64,000 nt of DNA. Origin: Cryptomeria japonica (Eukaryota > Streptophyta > Pinopsida > Cupressales > Cupressaceae). The first letter of the stretch is position 1, and each line of letters begins with the position of its first letter. Location of the stretch: assembly GCF_030272615.1 (NCBI RefSeq), contig NC_081410.1, positions 121,208,640 to 121,272,639 on the forward strand. Direction: 5' to 3'. Position numbers and translations under genes: made by a program. The notes beneath the pieces are model-generated. The model saw only the letters and a program-made list of their open reading frames with translations, made no database searches and was not told the DNA's origin. Below are positions 46,435 through 57,455 of this stretch, one piece after another.

Positions 46435-46454
46435 GATTCACGTCGGGTTCACCA
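46435..46454 (-). other. TE-D primer-binding site
   Basis: The minus strand reads TGGTGAACCCGACGTGAATC, two bases inside the 5' LTR. Its complement ends in CCA and has the form of a tRNA 3' end (T-stem, acceptor stem, discriminator A). From memory of plant tRNA-Trp this matches that tRNA; a database check would be decisive. Confidence 0.8.
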
Positions 46455-46456
46455 AA

Positions 46457-47894
46457 TGATGCTCTGCAAACAGGACAAGGTTAGGCTAAACAAACACCTG
46501 AACAAGAAACAACAAGAGTCGATTGTTAGATGTTAGAAAATCATAAATTAAAAACTATCCTAAGCAAGCATATCAAGAAAGACACTACTAAGCAAAAAGA
46601 AAGCTTAAGGAATCTACAAAAAGCAACTAAGCTCCTCCAAATGCTCTCTACCATGCTGGTAGTTTCTCCTTCCTTGTTCCTCTCCTCTCCAAGTTCCAAA
46701 ATAGTGTAGCACTCAGCAACTTTTTGCACTATGGATGCTTATGGAGATTCAAGATTGTAAATGATCTCAAGCTTATGCTATGCAAATGTAAAACAAATTA
46801 ATAAAACATATTATGAAAAGGAACTAAGATTTATTTTAGTCCAAGATGACAATATATGAGTTATTTATGCTAAATGTTCTCTAAAATTCACTATAGGTTA
46901 AATGCATACAAGTTTTCAGGATCTGGATTATGAAGAAATGGGCTCTATTTATAGAAGAAAAAAATGAAGCAATGGATGGTTGAGATTGAGTAATCTCAAC
47001 AAGGGTCAGGATTGAATGATTTGAGATCCATGTGAGGGCTTTCAATCTAATCTCAAGATGACAAGTGTCAATGTGAGATAGGTTGAGAGGAGAAGGAATA
47101 AGCATTAAATGCTTGACATGACCTGGGAGTTAACTTGGGGGTTAAGGTCAAGGTTAGTTGAATGAATAAATTTTTTATTCAAAGAATAAAGCTTCTATCC
47201 AATGGATAAACTCTTGTGCAAAGGCAAAAGAGATAACCATGGTCAAAGTAATAAATGCCCAAGGAGACACATGAGTGCAAGTTGAAATAACCATAAATGG
47301 TTATGTAAGAGCCATAAATGGTCATGTAAGAGCCATTAGTGGTTTTGGAAGACTTTAGAGGTTAAATTGTTGAACACGCAAAGCATTAAATGATTTTCAA
47401 AGACTTTGAAGTCTTTGAGAAGTGACTCCAAGTTGCTTAGGAATGTGACAATAATTAGGGGATGGATTAGGTTAATTAGGAAGGGGTTAGAAGAAGCTAG
47501 AAGGGGATTAGATTTGCAAGTGGGTTTGGTGGGTGAGGGAAAATGAGATTTTATTAAAATAAAAATTCATTTATTTCAATAAATGTGTGCAAGTTGCATT
47601 TGTAGGAAAATGCAAGTGGGGGGGATAAATGATTTAAATAAATGTTTGATTTAATTTATTTAAAAGAGGAAATAGGGGATTAAATGAAATAAATATGGTT
47701 TATTCATTTAATTGATTGTGAATTTAGTTTAATGAATTAATTAAAATAAATTGAATAATTTATTTAATTAATAGGAGAATGTTTGAAGATGAATTAATTA
47801 AATATTAATTTAATTAACTGATGGCTAGTGGATTTTTAATCAAATAAATAGCAAATATTCATTTAATTAAACTGGACAGATTTATGTGACTACA
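46457..47894 (-). repeat. TE-D 5' LTR (1438 bp)
   Basis: The direct repeat of 32516-33948. The minus-strand TATA box is at 46946-46953. Its end at 46457 is fixed by the primer-binding site. Confidence 0.94.
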
Positions 47895-48249
47895 CTAGTA
47901 TTTAAAAAAAAAACTCTTTGAATAATTCAAACTAGCACCCAAATACAAGTTGCTTTGATATCATGTAGAAATTTGTCAATATATCTAGGTAGAATGCCAA
48001 TATTGAATCAAGCCACACGAGACAAGCAGTCACACACTCTACTTGCAATATTGAAAATAAACAATACAATGTAAAAAAGAATATGAAAATAGATAAACTA
48101 GTATACCTAAATTCTAAAAAATATATACGTAAAATAATGCCGAGAGATATCACATAATTGTCTTGCATGTTTATTTGTTATAAAGAAGGACATGGAGCTG
48201 AATAATGCTGCACTCTTTCACTCTCATTAAAGATTTAACAGTTTCATAT
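47895..48249. other. TE-D right target duplication and flank; no gene seen
   Basis: It starts with CTAGT, the right copy of the TE-D target duplication (47895-47899), and ends with CATAT (48245-48249), the left target duplication of TE-E. It is AT-rich with only a short minus frame. It continues the DNA left of 32511 that carries the decayed coding sequence. Confidence 0.65.
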
Positions 48250-49450
48250 TGTAAAGCGGAAAATCACGATCGAACCCTAGTTGCTCTCCCCTCTTCCAAC
48301 TCCAAGGAGAGAGAAGGGAGATTCACTAGGGTTGATGGTTTTCACTTAGGGGAGAGACTTTACATTCAAAAGAGGGGTTGAAACCCACAAGATCCAATCC
48401 CACGCAATGCAAGATTGGATGTTAAATGAGTTTCAAGGGTTAAGAAAGCAAGGCTACCCTCTTTTGTAAAGAATGTTGATAGAAGAATTAAGCTAGGAAT
48501 GCATAGAAAGTGACAAAGATTCGCTTATAAACTGAGATAGGGATATAGGATGAAGCTGCGGACCTGGAATTAGCAGTAAAATGTCGATACGGCGCTGTCC
48601 TACAAATTTGAGCGAAAGTTGCCGGGACGATGGCGCCTGACGCCACGATCCTCCGAAAAATCCGCGAAACGAAGGGGGATATGTTCGTCTCTGCACAAGG
48701 ATTCCAGATCTTCAATTTCAGCCGCGTACCTGTAACCTACACACAGAAAAGCGAAGACGATTGGGGGGTTAGGGATTAGGGGTTTGCCTTTAGGTCAAAC
48801 CCCGGTTTTGGAATTAACCAAGAAATGAGCAATGCTGTAAATTGTAAATGTCTGTAATGTAAAATAAGTACTAATACCTTGTTATAAGGATGTTTGTATC
48901 CTTATGTGCGAAGGTATAGATGTTGTATGTTGTATGTTGTAGTAGTATGTAATAAGTGATCTCCTCTTCAATGGTTGAATCTTTGTCTTGAATGCAACAC
49001 TTGGCCTTGAATGGAGACTTAGAATGATCAATTACTTGAAGGAATGCTTGAATGCTTGAGTATAGTTTCCACGCTTGTACACCTATGTCCTTCTTACTCA
49101 AATGGGAGAGGAAAATGTAGTTTATATACTTGTCAATTAGGGCTGATAGACTAATTTTCCCGACCTTAGGCCGACCAGGAAAGATAATTTTCCAATTTGC
49201 AAACATAAAGACCCGAAGTCCAAAAGAGATCGGGCCCAAAATAGGACCCAGGGACCAGGGCGCTGGGCGCTCTGGTCCCACCTCCCGGGACAGCAGGGTG
49301 CAAAGGAGGTTCAGGCCAGGGTGCAAGAAAATGCAGTTTTCAGTGTCATAATCAGGTTTCGGGGTCTCCATTCAGGTTGCGTGTTGCGTCGCCATCGTGA
49401 AGACCCAAATGCGGTCAAAATTGCAAGTGTCGCAATTTTAGGACGCTACA
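48250..49450 (-). repeat. TE-E 3' LTR (1201 bp)
   Basis: On the minus strand it starts TGTAGCGTCC at 49450 and ends CCGCTTTACA at 48250. It has a minus TATA box (GTATATAAAC, 49120-49129) and one GC-rich hairpin (49252-49278). Confidence 0.94.
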
Positions 49451-49465
49451 TTTAGCCCCCACTTT
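49451..49465 (-). other. TE-E polypurine tract
   Basis: The minus strand reads AAAGTGGGGGCTAAA directly before TGTAGCG. The GGGGCTAA core is shared with TE-B. Confidence 0.88.
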
Positions 49466-50191
49466 AGCGGGAGTATAGGCGTATGCTCATACTTCCGGTA
49501 AAGTACAAGGAAACAACATTGAAAGACTTTCACCACGTCGAGGAGGCAAGATACACCAAGCCCCCAGTGGACTAAGGATCTTACGATTTCGATTAACAAA
49601 GTAAAAGGGAAGATCACGAGGGAGAACCATGACTGTTAGTAGTAAGGTTCCCTCACTATGAGTCATGCAAGAAAGATATCAAAAATTTTCAAGGCAAAGC
49701 TAAATTTGTCAAGAAATTTTCAAGTATCTTGAAAAGATATGAACGGGATGTATGCCCCCCTACGTTAAAGCGATCGCACATGCCTCACCGGGGGTGATTA
49801 CTTTAAGGTAGTGATACTTATAAGAAAATGAAAAAAGGGAGCACGTTATCACAAGGATTTAGCCCCCAAGTGTGAGATAAACCCAAGGATAATAGACACA
49901 AAACACAAAGCACGAGGTGACTTCGCTTTCCTCGGGGTCAGTATGCTGTATGATAATTCATGTATATCATATGTATGTATGCATAATTGTTCTTCATTCC
50001 CCAATCAAGGAAGGTCACCTAGAAGAAGGGAACACATGTGTCTTTTGAGTCAACATGAGAGAGATCGAGAGATCTCAATGCTTTGCATCGTCCTCAAGTA
50101 GACAACACTAAGGACAACAAATAGAAGAATGAGAATAACACATAGAAGAAGTAACGAAAGAGAGGAGGAGAGAATCTGCTATGCTAATGAA
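49466..50191 (-). other. TE-E 3' non-coding region
   Basis: No domain-bearing frame. 50038-50110 is conserved with 21524-21604 of TE-B (GTTGTCTACTTG, GATGCAAAG and CATGTTGACTCAAAA-GACAC in the same order). Confidence 0.7.
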
Positions 50192-53100
50192 CTAGTCTAC
50201 CACGTCATCTACCCCCCGATCTTGCTGATCAATGTTTCGGGAAGGCAGGGAACACGCTAGAGGAGGAACATCCAACACAATAGATGGAGCTATCACAAGA
50301 TCCAAACAAGGGCTATGTTCATATCCCAAGCCGCGGTGTTCTTGTCTAGGAGCTAGGATAAGTGCTTTAGAAAATTCGTTAGATAAATGGTTATCAATAT
50401 CAACAAGTTCATATTCACTATCAGAATGAACAGGAGAAGTAGCATTTTCATCATGAATAACATTTTCATCTATATCATCATCAAGATTTATAAAAATAGG
50501 ATCTTTAACTCGCACAGGATCAAGACCATCATGCATCTTATGTTTAGGAGATTTTGGAGAAAATGGAATAATGCTTGTTGAAGGTGTTTTTGGAGATTGC
50601 AAAGTTTGAGAAGCAGCTGCTTGAGCTCTAAGACGACGCTTTCATTGGCGTTCGCATGCAGAACGATTTCGTCTAGTCTTAGTAGGAAGTGGAGAAGATT
50701 GAGGAGGAGGAATGTTCTCATCCTTATCACTTGGGTGTTTAGGTTGTGGTCTCTTAGGTTGAATAATAGGAGAAGAAGAAGGTCTCTTCTCTCTATAAAA
50801 AGAAGGAGGAGGAACTGCTCCATATAAGGGAGGAATATTTGGTTTAGGAAGGAGACCAAGTCCATCATGACGAGGAGGGATAGGTCTACTTTTAGGAAGT
50901 TTATTAGATATAGACATAGTCACATCCATAGGGATGGGTTGGGAATCTTCTTGAGGAAAGACATTAGTTTTATCTTTCAAAGGAAGAACTTCCTTCTCAA
51001 GAATGATAGGAATGTCAAGTTTGGGTGTTCTAGGTTCACTTAGAGATAGGATCATATCTGTTTTCCACTTTTGATAAGATTTGAAAAGATGATCACTTCG
51101 CGGAGGAAGAGATTGGAATTGTTTAGGCCAAAAGTAATCAATAGGAATGCTAGAAGTTCTTTCAGCTGGTTTAAAGAGACTATGATTGACAGTAACAACT
51201 TCATCATTATGGGGAAATTTCAAACACTTATGAATAGGAGAAGCAATAGCTTTCATGGAAGATAGCCAAGGATAGCCAAGCTTCACACGAAATTGTTCGG
51301 ATGGAGGAATAATAGCAAAGTTCACATCAAGGGATTTGTTATGGACCTCAATAGGCAATGTAATAGAACCAATTGCAGGAGAAGAAAATGCATCAAATAG
51401 TTTCACAATCACATCTATTTTGTCATATATCACTTGATTCAATTGCAAAGTAAAAAGAAATTCTTCAGTAATAACATTAATCATGCACGAAGGATCAATA
51501 AGCACTCCACAGCAAGGTGTATTCTTGACTTTTGCAACTATGTATAAAGGACCATCAGGTGCCCTAATGGTTTCACTGGAATCAAATGTGATGGAAGGTT
51601 CTTTAGGGTTTTCTTGCTGCTCTACAAAGTTAATCACATTCGGAGTCATATACACAAGACCATCAGATGAAAGAGAGGAATCATTAGTCTCAATCGCATT
51701 AGAGGTATGAGAAGGTAATGGATCAGTGAAAATCTGAAGATTTTGATTAGGAGGAGCTACAGATGTATTACCTTTATCATTCACTCCAGAAACAGAAATA
51801 GTATTATTATCAATCAAATCTTGAATTTTACCCTTTAAAGAAAAACATTTTTCAGTATCATGCCCAGGCTGACGATGAAATTGACAAAAAGCTTTGTTAT
51901 CAAAATAAGGTGAAGTAATCTTTGCAGGATCAATTTGTCTTATAGGAGGAAGAGTAAGCACATTTTGTTCCAATAACTTATTCATAATACTATGCAATGA
52001 CTCATTCAAAGGAGTATACTTTCTTTCTTTCTTGAAAAATTTAGAAATAGGAGGCACACTTGATGCTACATTCACATTGTTGTTGATGATGTTTTCATTG
52101 AATTTGATGGAATCTCTGTTCAGTTTAAACTTCCCAAATGGTTGTTGACTACTATCACCCTTATCACTCGGAGCCATAGGATGTGATTGTTCCATTTGAC
52201 TCACAGTCAGTTGATAATTGTGAAGAGTTGCACACAACTGGTGGAAAGAAGTAAACTCAGAAAACAGAAGTTTATCTCGAATATCTTTTTGTAAATTAGA
52301 AATAAAGATTCTTTGAATATCATTGTCAGGCACTGGAAAAGAAATTTGAGCATACAAATGCTTATATCTACCAATGAAATCAGTCACTTTTTCTTTAACA
52401 CCTTGTTTACAATGCATTAAATCAATCAAAGTAACTTTAGGACTTATATTGTTTTGAAATTGTTGAATGAAAGCATTTGCAAGTTGTTCGAAAGAAGTAA
52501 TAGAATAGGAAGGCAACGAGCAATACCATTGTAGGGCTTTGTCTCTTAATGTTCTAGTAAACAGTTTTGCAAGCAACCTTTGGTCATAAGCAAAATCAGT
52601 ACATATTGTTTGAAAGGTCTTAACATGTGTTAGAGGATCACCCTTACCATTATAAAGCTCCAAATGTGGAATTTCAACATGTTTAGGGGGAGTAGCTCGA
52701 ACAATGTCAAGAGAAAGTGGGCTCGCAACATCAAATGTGGGCACACTAAACTTAGATTGATTCATAGAGGCAATTTGTTGCTATAAAGAAGAGACAATTT
52801 GTGCAAGATTGTTAATGGTCGCTTCAGTCGAAGAGTTCATATTAGATGTGTTAGATTGAGATGGAGGTGTTATGTTATTGAAAGAAGGTAAAGAGTAAGG
52901 TGGTGGGACCCTATGATAATTAGTCATAGGAGATGATTGGACAGGAGGAACACTACAAGGAGGAATGGAATGGTTAAACGAATTGCCCCCTTGCGTCATG
53001 TTCATTTGTGCAGATATAATAGGGACACTCATTGAAGGAATGAATGAAGAAGTCGGATTAAATGAAGGCAGAGGGTTAATTGAAGAAGAAGGATTGCCCC

Positions 53101-53620
53101 CATGACTGGTGATCACAGGAGGAATGTCTTGTGTAGAAGTAGCCATTATGTTTGATGTAAAGGTAGGTATGCTAGCAATAGGAGTCGTCAAAGGAATAGA
53201 ATGATTGTCTTGAGTAGGAGGTTGTGTATAACCCAAATTTTCAGCACAACTCTTCATAGGCATCACATTCGAATCCACAATGTGTGCAATACCACGCAAA
53301 ATATCAATTCCATTCTTATCACTTTGAAGCATACGTTTTAGACCCTCAATTAAAGGAAGAGCTTGACTATCGGGGTATTCATGAGACATTCATTGTCGAA
53401 AATCGTCAAATTGGTTATCCAATTTCGAAAGTTGTTCTTCAGAAACCTCATGGAGAGCTTCTTCATCATTAGGAGGATTAGAGGAATTACCCATGTCCTC
53501 GTTAAAAAGGCTATTCAAATTAGGTTCCATCTCCTCAGTAATTAAACCTTGGAAGGACTTAATTCTAAGGCTTCGTCTAACGGGAATAGTGTAAGTAGGG
53601 CTTATTGTTGTAAAACTCAT
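50192..53620 (-). pseudogene. gag: TE-E Gag with protease-like domain
   Basis: A single frame of 1143 codons from MSFTTISPTYTIP at 53620, closed only by three stops (at about 53390, 52781 and 50642). A Pro/Ser-rich segment lies at 53100-52850. The Gag core follows (HVEIPHLELYNGKGDPLTHV, LFTRTLRDKALQWYCSLPSY, KQGVKEKVTDFIGRYKHLYA). A zinc-finger-like CQFHRQPGHDTEKC lies near 51880. The retropepsin-like part has VLIDPSCMINVITEEF near 51490 and LGYPWLSSMKAIASPIHKCL near 51250; the DTG/DSG triad reads D-P-S. The rest is a Pro-rich and acidic tail. No pol follows. Confidence 0.88.
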
Positions 53621-54780
53621 GCACTAGAGAGGGAGAGAAAATTTTGATTTTAGAGGTAGCAATTTTCAGTAAAATCAGCCAATCTTCCAGATTTAAGCTG
53701 TTAAATACAATCAAGACAATCTCCCGAAATTTCAGAAAAAATGTCAGGGACCGTGGCGCTTCGGAGTGCACATGGTCCCGGCAACTTTTTTTGAAATTTG
53801 CAGGGATGAAAGTTATGATGATTTTAGAGCTAATCTGAAAAAATTGAGTGGTTTTACGATCTGTAGATAGGCCAAATTAAAGTTGCAATCTTGAAATTGA
53901 ACCCTACCAAGATTGTCGAAAAATGCAAATTTTGAATTTTGAAAAAGAGAGGGAAACTGAAATTTTGAATTTTATGATTTTAGAGGGAATGTCAAGAGCA
54001 ATGCAAATTTTGAAATTTAAAAATTGACTCAATTTCACGCAAAATTCAATTTTGAAAGCAGAAATTAAAGTTGTTGTAATTAAGCACTTAATTTCAAAAG
54101 TCACAAATTGTAAGAATTTGAATAAAGCACTGAAATTTTTAATGAATGCAAACACACTTTTCAGATTTAGGATAGTAAGAAACACAATTTTGACATAAAT
54201 TTCAGTTTCGACAATTTTTTGAATGATTAGAAGCCTCAATCCAAGCAATCACTAGACCAACTTCGACTGTAATTTTGAAGGTGTTAAAATTGATAAAATT
54301 AGCCAAAATTCTGGATTTTAGCAGGAAAATACAGTAAGATCTAGCTCCCGAAATTTCGAAAAAAATGTCGGGGACGATGGCGCTCGGAGTGCACACGGTC
54401 CTCGCAACTTTTTTCCAAATTTTCAGGGATGAAAGATATTGTGATTTTATTGCGGAATCCAAAGTTACAGCTGATTTGGAGATGTTTTGATTAGTGAAAT
54501 TGTCAGACAAAGGTTGAATCAAGAGGGTTTTAAAAATTAGGGTTTTGACACTTAACCACTTAATTTTCAAAATTAAAGCATAGATAAGAATTGATAATTT
54601 GTAATAGAAGGGCCGATCTGAAACAAGCATTAACATTTAGACATTTCACAAGTTCAATTACTAAAAAGAAAATTTAGGGTTTTTATGCAATCAACCTCTA
54701 AAATTTGCAAAAGATCAAACATGGAAATGTAATCAAGGAATCCAATTTTCAGATCTAACTATGAATAATCAGAAAGGATG
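53621..54780 (-). other. TE-E 5' leader with an internal duplication
   Basis: About 1.1 kb between Gag and the primer-binding site, non-coding. A block of roughly 210 bases at 53640-53850 is repeated, diverged, at 54264-54474. Shared words are TCCCGAAATTTC, GAC-ATGGCGCT-CGGAGTGCACA and CAGGGATGAAAG. Confidence 0.75.
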
Positions 54781-54798
54781 TTCACGTCGGGTTCACCA
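54781..54798 (-). other. TE-E primer-binding site
   Basis: The minus strand reads TGGTGAACCCGACGTGAA, identical to the TE-D site over this length, three bases inside the 5' LTR. Confidence 0.82.
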
Positions 54799-54801
54799 AA
54801 A

Positions 54802-56041
54802 TGTAAAGCGGAAAATCGCGATCGAACCCTAGTTGCTCTCCCCTCTTCCAACTCCAAGGAGAGAGAAGGGAGATTCACTAGGGTTGATGGTTTTCACTTA
54901 GGGGAGAGACTTTACATTCAAAAGAGGGGTTGAAACCCACAAGATCCAATCCCACGCAATGCAAGATTGGATGTTAAATGAGTTTCAAGGGTTAAGAAAG
55001 CAAGGCTACCCTCTTTTGTAAAGAATGTTGATAGAAGAATTAAGCTAGGAATGCATAGAAAGTGACAAAGATTCGCTTATAAACTGAGATAGGGATATAG
55101 GATGAAGCTGCGGACCTGGAATTAGCAGTAAAATGTCGATACGGCGCTATCCTGCAAATTTGAGCGAAAGTTGCTGGGATGATGGCGCCCGGCGCCACGG
55201 TCCTCCGAAAAATCCGCGAAACGAAGGGGGATCTGTTCGTCTCTGCACAAGGATTCCAGATCTTCAATTTCAGCCGCGTACCTGTAACCTACACATAGAA
55301 AAGTGAAGACGATTGGGGGGTTAGGGATTAGGGGTTTGCCTTTAGGTCAAACCCCGGTTTTGGAATTAACCAAGAAATGAGCAATGCTGTAAATTGTAAA
55401 TGTCTGTAATGTAAAACAAGTACTAATACCTTGTTATAAGGATGTTTGTATCCTTATGTGCGAAGGTATAGATGTTGTATGTTGTATGTTGTAGTAGTAT
55501 GTAATAAGTGATCTCCTCTTCAATGGTTGAATCCTTGTCTTGAATGCAACACTTGGCCTTGAATGGAGACTTCAAATGATCAATTACTTGAAGGAATGCT
55601 TGAATGCTTGAATGCTTGAGTATAGTTTCCATGCTTGTACACCTATGTCCTTCTTACTCAAATGGGAGAGGAAAATGTAGTTTATATACTTGTCAATTAG
55701 GGCTGATAGACTGATTTTCTTGACCTTAGGCCGACCAGGAAAGATAATTTTCCAATTTGCAAACATAAAGACCCGAAGTCCAAAAGAGACCGGGCCCAAA
55801 ATAGGACCCAGGGACCAGGGCGCTGGGCGCCCTGGTCCTGAAGGACCAGGGTGCTGGGCGCTCTGGTCCCACCTCCCGGGACAGCAGGGTGCAAAGGAGG
55901 TTCAGGCCAGGGTGCAAGAAAATGCAGTTTTCAGTGTCATAATCAGGTTTTGAGGTCTCCATTCAGGTTGCGTGTTGCGTCGCCATCGTGAAGACCCAAA
56001 TGCGGTCGAAATTGCAAGTGTCACAATTTTAGGACGCTACA
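54802..56041 (-). repeat. TE-E 5' LTR (1240 bp)
   Basis: The direct repeat of 48250-49450, longer because of a tandem doubling of the GC-rich hairpin (55812-55838 and 55843-55869). TATA box on the minus strand at 55680-55689. Confidence 0.94.
55812..55869. promoter_or_regulatory. Doubled GC-rich hairpin in TE-E U3
   Basis: 55812-55838 has perfect 12-base arms, GGACCAGGGCGC and GCGCCCTGGTCC, around TGG. 55843-55869 is a copy with two C-to-T changes. On the element's strand it lies about 120-190 bases upstream of the TATA box. A related block stands at the matching place in TE-B (16684-16724). Confidence 0.7.
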
Positions 56042-56046
56042 CATAT

Positions 56047-57179
56047 ACTTAGAGACAAATGGCAATAATTCTATTTTATTCAGATTAATAAAATAATACT
56101 TATCGATAAACTAAAACATGCATGCATTTACCTATTATCTACACGCCAAATTTATTCAAAACTAATTTTTTGTTTACGGATATTTGTATGTCATTGTAGA
56201 CGCCTCTCAGTGTAATCAACATATCTATTAAGTCATGCATGTGGTGTACGTATACTAAAGAGGGAAGAAACTACTAGCATAATTAGTGGAGAAGACTAAG
56301 TAGTCGACTCCCACTATCAGAGAGTGGTGGTAAGTTAAATTTCTCAAAACTCACAAGAGGTATCAAGTTAACTATCTTTGACTAGGACACCTAACCAGGA
56401 TTAATGAAGTGTGTATATCTATTAGCATGATATGCATAAATAATATATACATTAATAGGCCATAACCCACTACTAGAAGGGAACCCCAAGTCTAAGACAA
56501 CCAAATTAAAGACATGGTCTATACCCAAATGCTATTGAGACCTTATAAGAATTTTAGAGACTATTCTAACCACTTTAACAAGTTCTCTTGCATCTAAGAA
56601 AACCCCAAAAAACATTGACACAACATCTAATGACTTAGTAGTGATGATTGGTGGAAAAAAAAATCTCCCAAGACCAAAAAAAAACTGCATGCACTATCAT
56701 AATAATTTTCACCCTAAATATAGTCTTTATACTTATATCAAAATCCTCCTCCAAGAATGAAATATGTATCTTCTTTATATAAAACCTAACTTTGATATCC
56801 ATCATGTTTATAATTGGAAGACAACAACTAGAAATTTGAAAAGAGTTCGCCATAGACTATCAAAGCATTTCATCCCATGATGTCCTATTATTAGCTTTGA
56901 GTTACTTGTGACAATGAATTTCATGCATCATAATAGATCTAAGTTGCCTGAATGTTTGAACTATCCATTTGATGGAAGTAAAATATCATGAAGTAATAGC
57001 ACAAAACTATTCAACCATAAGATTAAATCACTCCCAACCAAATGCCTAATAAAATGGTCGATATTGAAGTTGGTCAATGCATCTACATTATAGTTATTAA
57101 TGGAAAACTCTTCCAAATTGTCTAAGAAAGACCAAATTAATTTACTCTATTTATTTTTCAATTTTGAGTTCCTTTGTTC
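56047..57179. other. Flank right of TE-E; no intact gene
   Basis: AT-rich sequence after the TE-E target duplication. The right part may hold further decayed 3' sequence of the LINE RNase H remnant on the minus strand, but no frame can be followed with confidence. Confidence 0.4.
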
Positions 57180-57455
57180 CTATCAGTATTTATAATGATA
57201 TGATAATCACCTTCAATTTTCTTCTTTTTATTTCTAATTGTGAACACATTTGTAATCCTAGTAATAGTGCATGAGAATTTGCCTTTTTATTTATTCTTCT
57301 TTGCAAACCTTTTAAATCATCACCAATCACACAACCTTTATAATCTCACATAATGTAACCACAACTAGAAATGCCCAAGTTGCCCCTACATACTCCATCA
57401 AAATTTAGCTTGCTCCATCCAATCGAAGGAGCCTCCCATCTAACATATTTCCTTG
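57180..57455 (-). pseudogene. LINE-type RNase H remnant
   Basis: The minus frame reads VRWEAPSIGWSKLNFDGVCR, GNLGISSCGYIM, stop, then DYKGCVIGDDLKGLQRRINKKANSHALLLGL. This matches the C-terminal RNase H of plant non-LTR elements and related host proteins (RVT_3 family). Recognisable features are the W-x-x-P-x-x-G-W-x-K-x-N-F-D-G start with its first catalytic Asp, the G-G-I-x-R-D-like block, and an A-x-x-x-A-L-x-x-G-L helix where the catalytic Glu is missing. A stop and later frameshifts show decay. It could come from a LINE or from a host RNase H-like gene. Confidence 0.7.

Larger units (their letters stand above)
32516..47894 (-). mobile_element. TE-D, Tat-like Ty3-gypsy retrotransposon, 15.4 kb
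   Basis: The LTRs at 32516-33948 and 46457-47894 differ by roughly 3% by eye and are flanked by a perfect CTAGT duplication. On the minus strand the order is leader, Gag, protease, G-patch-like domain, reverse transcriptase, RNase H, a second RNase H, integrase, then a 2.4-kb non-coding tail. The second, archaeal-type RNase H between the first one and the integrase marks the Tat (Ogre-like) lineage of plants, as does the great length. Gag-pol is broken by about 15 stops, most of them explicable by C-to-T changes. Structurally it is complete; as a coding unit it is dead. Confidence 0.93.
48250..56041 (-). mobile_element. TE-E, gag-only gypsy-type element, 7.8 kb
   Basis: The LTRs at 48250-49450 and 54802-56041 differ by about 24 substitutions plus insertions of about 9 and 30 bases, roughly 2%. 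The flanks CATAT (48245-48249 and 56042-56046) are a perfect target duplication. Primer-binding site, polypurine tract and a 1143-codon gag frame are present, but no reverse transcriptase, RNase H or integrase is visible in any frame. It therefore cannot move by itself. Its size, ends and recent age show that it was nonetheless mobilised, presumably by a pol-bearing relative. It fits the TR-GAG class described in plants. Confidence 0.9.

Noticed and set aside
49130-49351. A 73-codon GC-rich plus-strand frame in the TE-E LTR
   Set aside because: It lies across the U3 hairpin, exists only because that block is GC-rich, and is antisense to the direction of transcription of the element.
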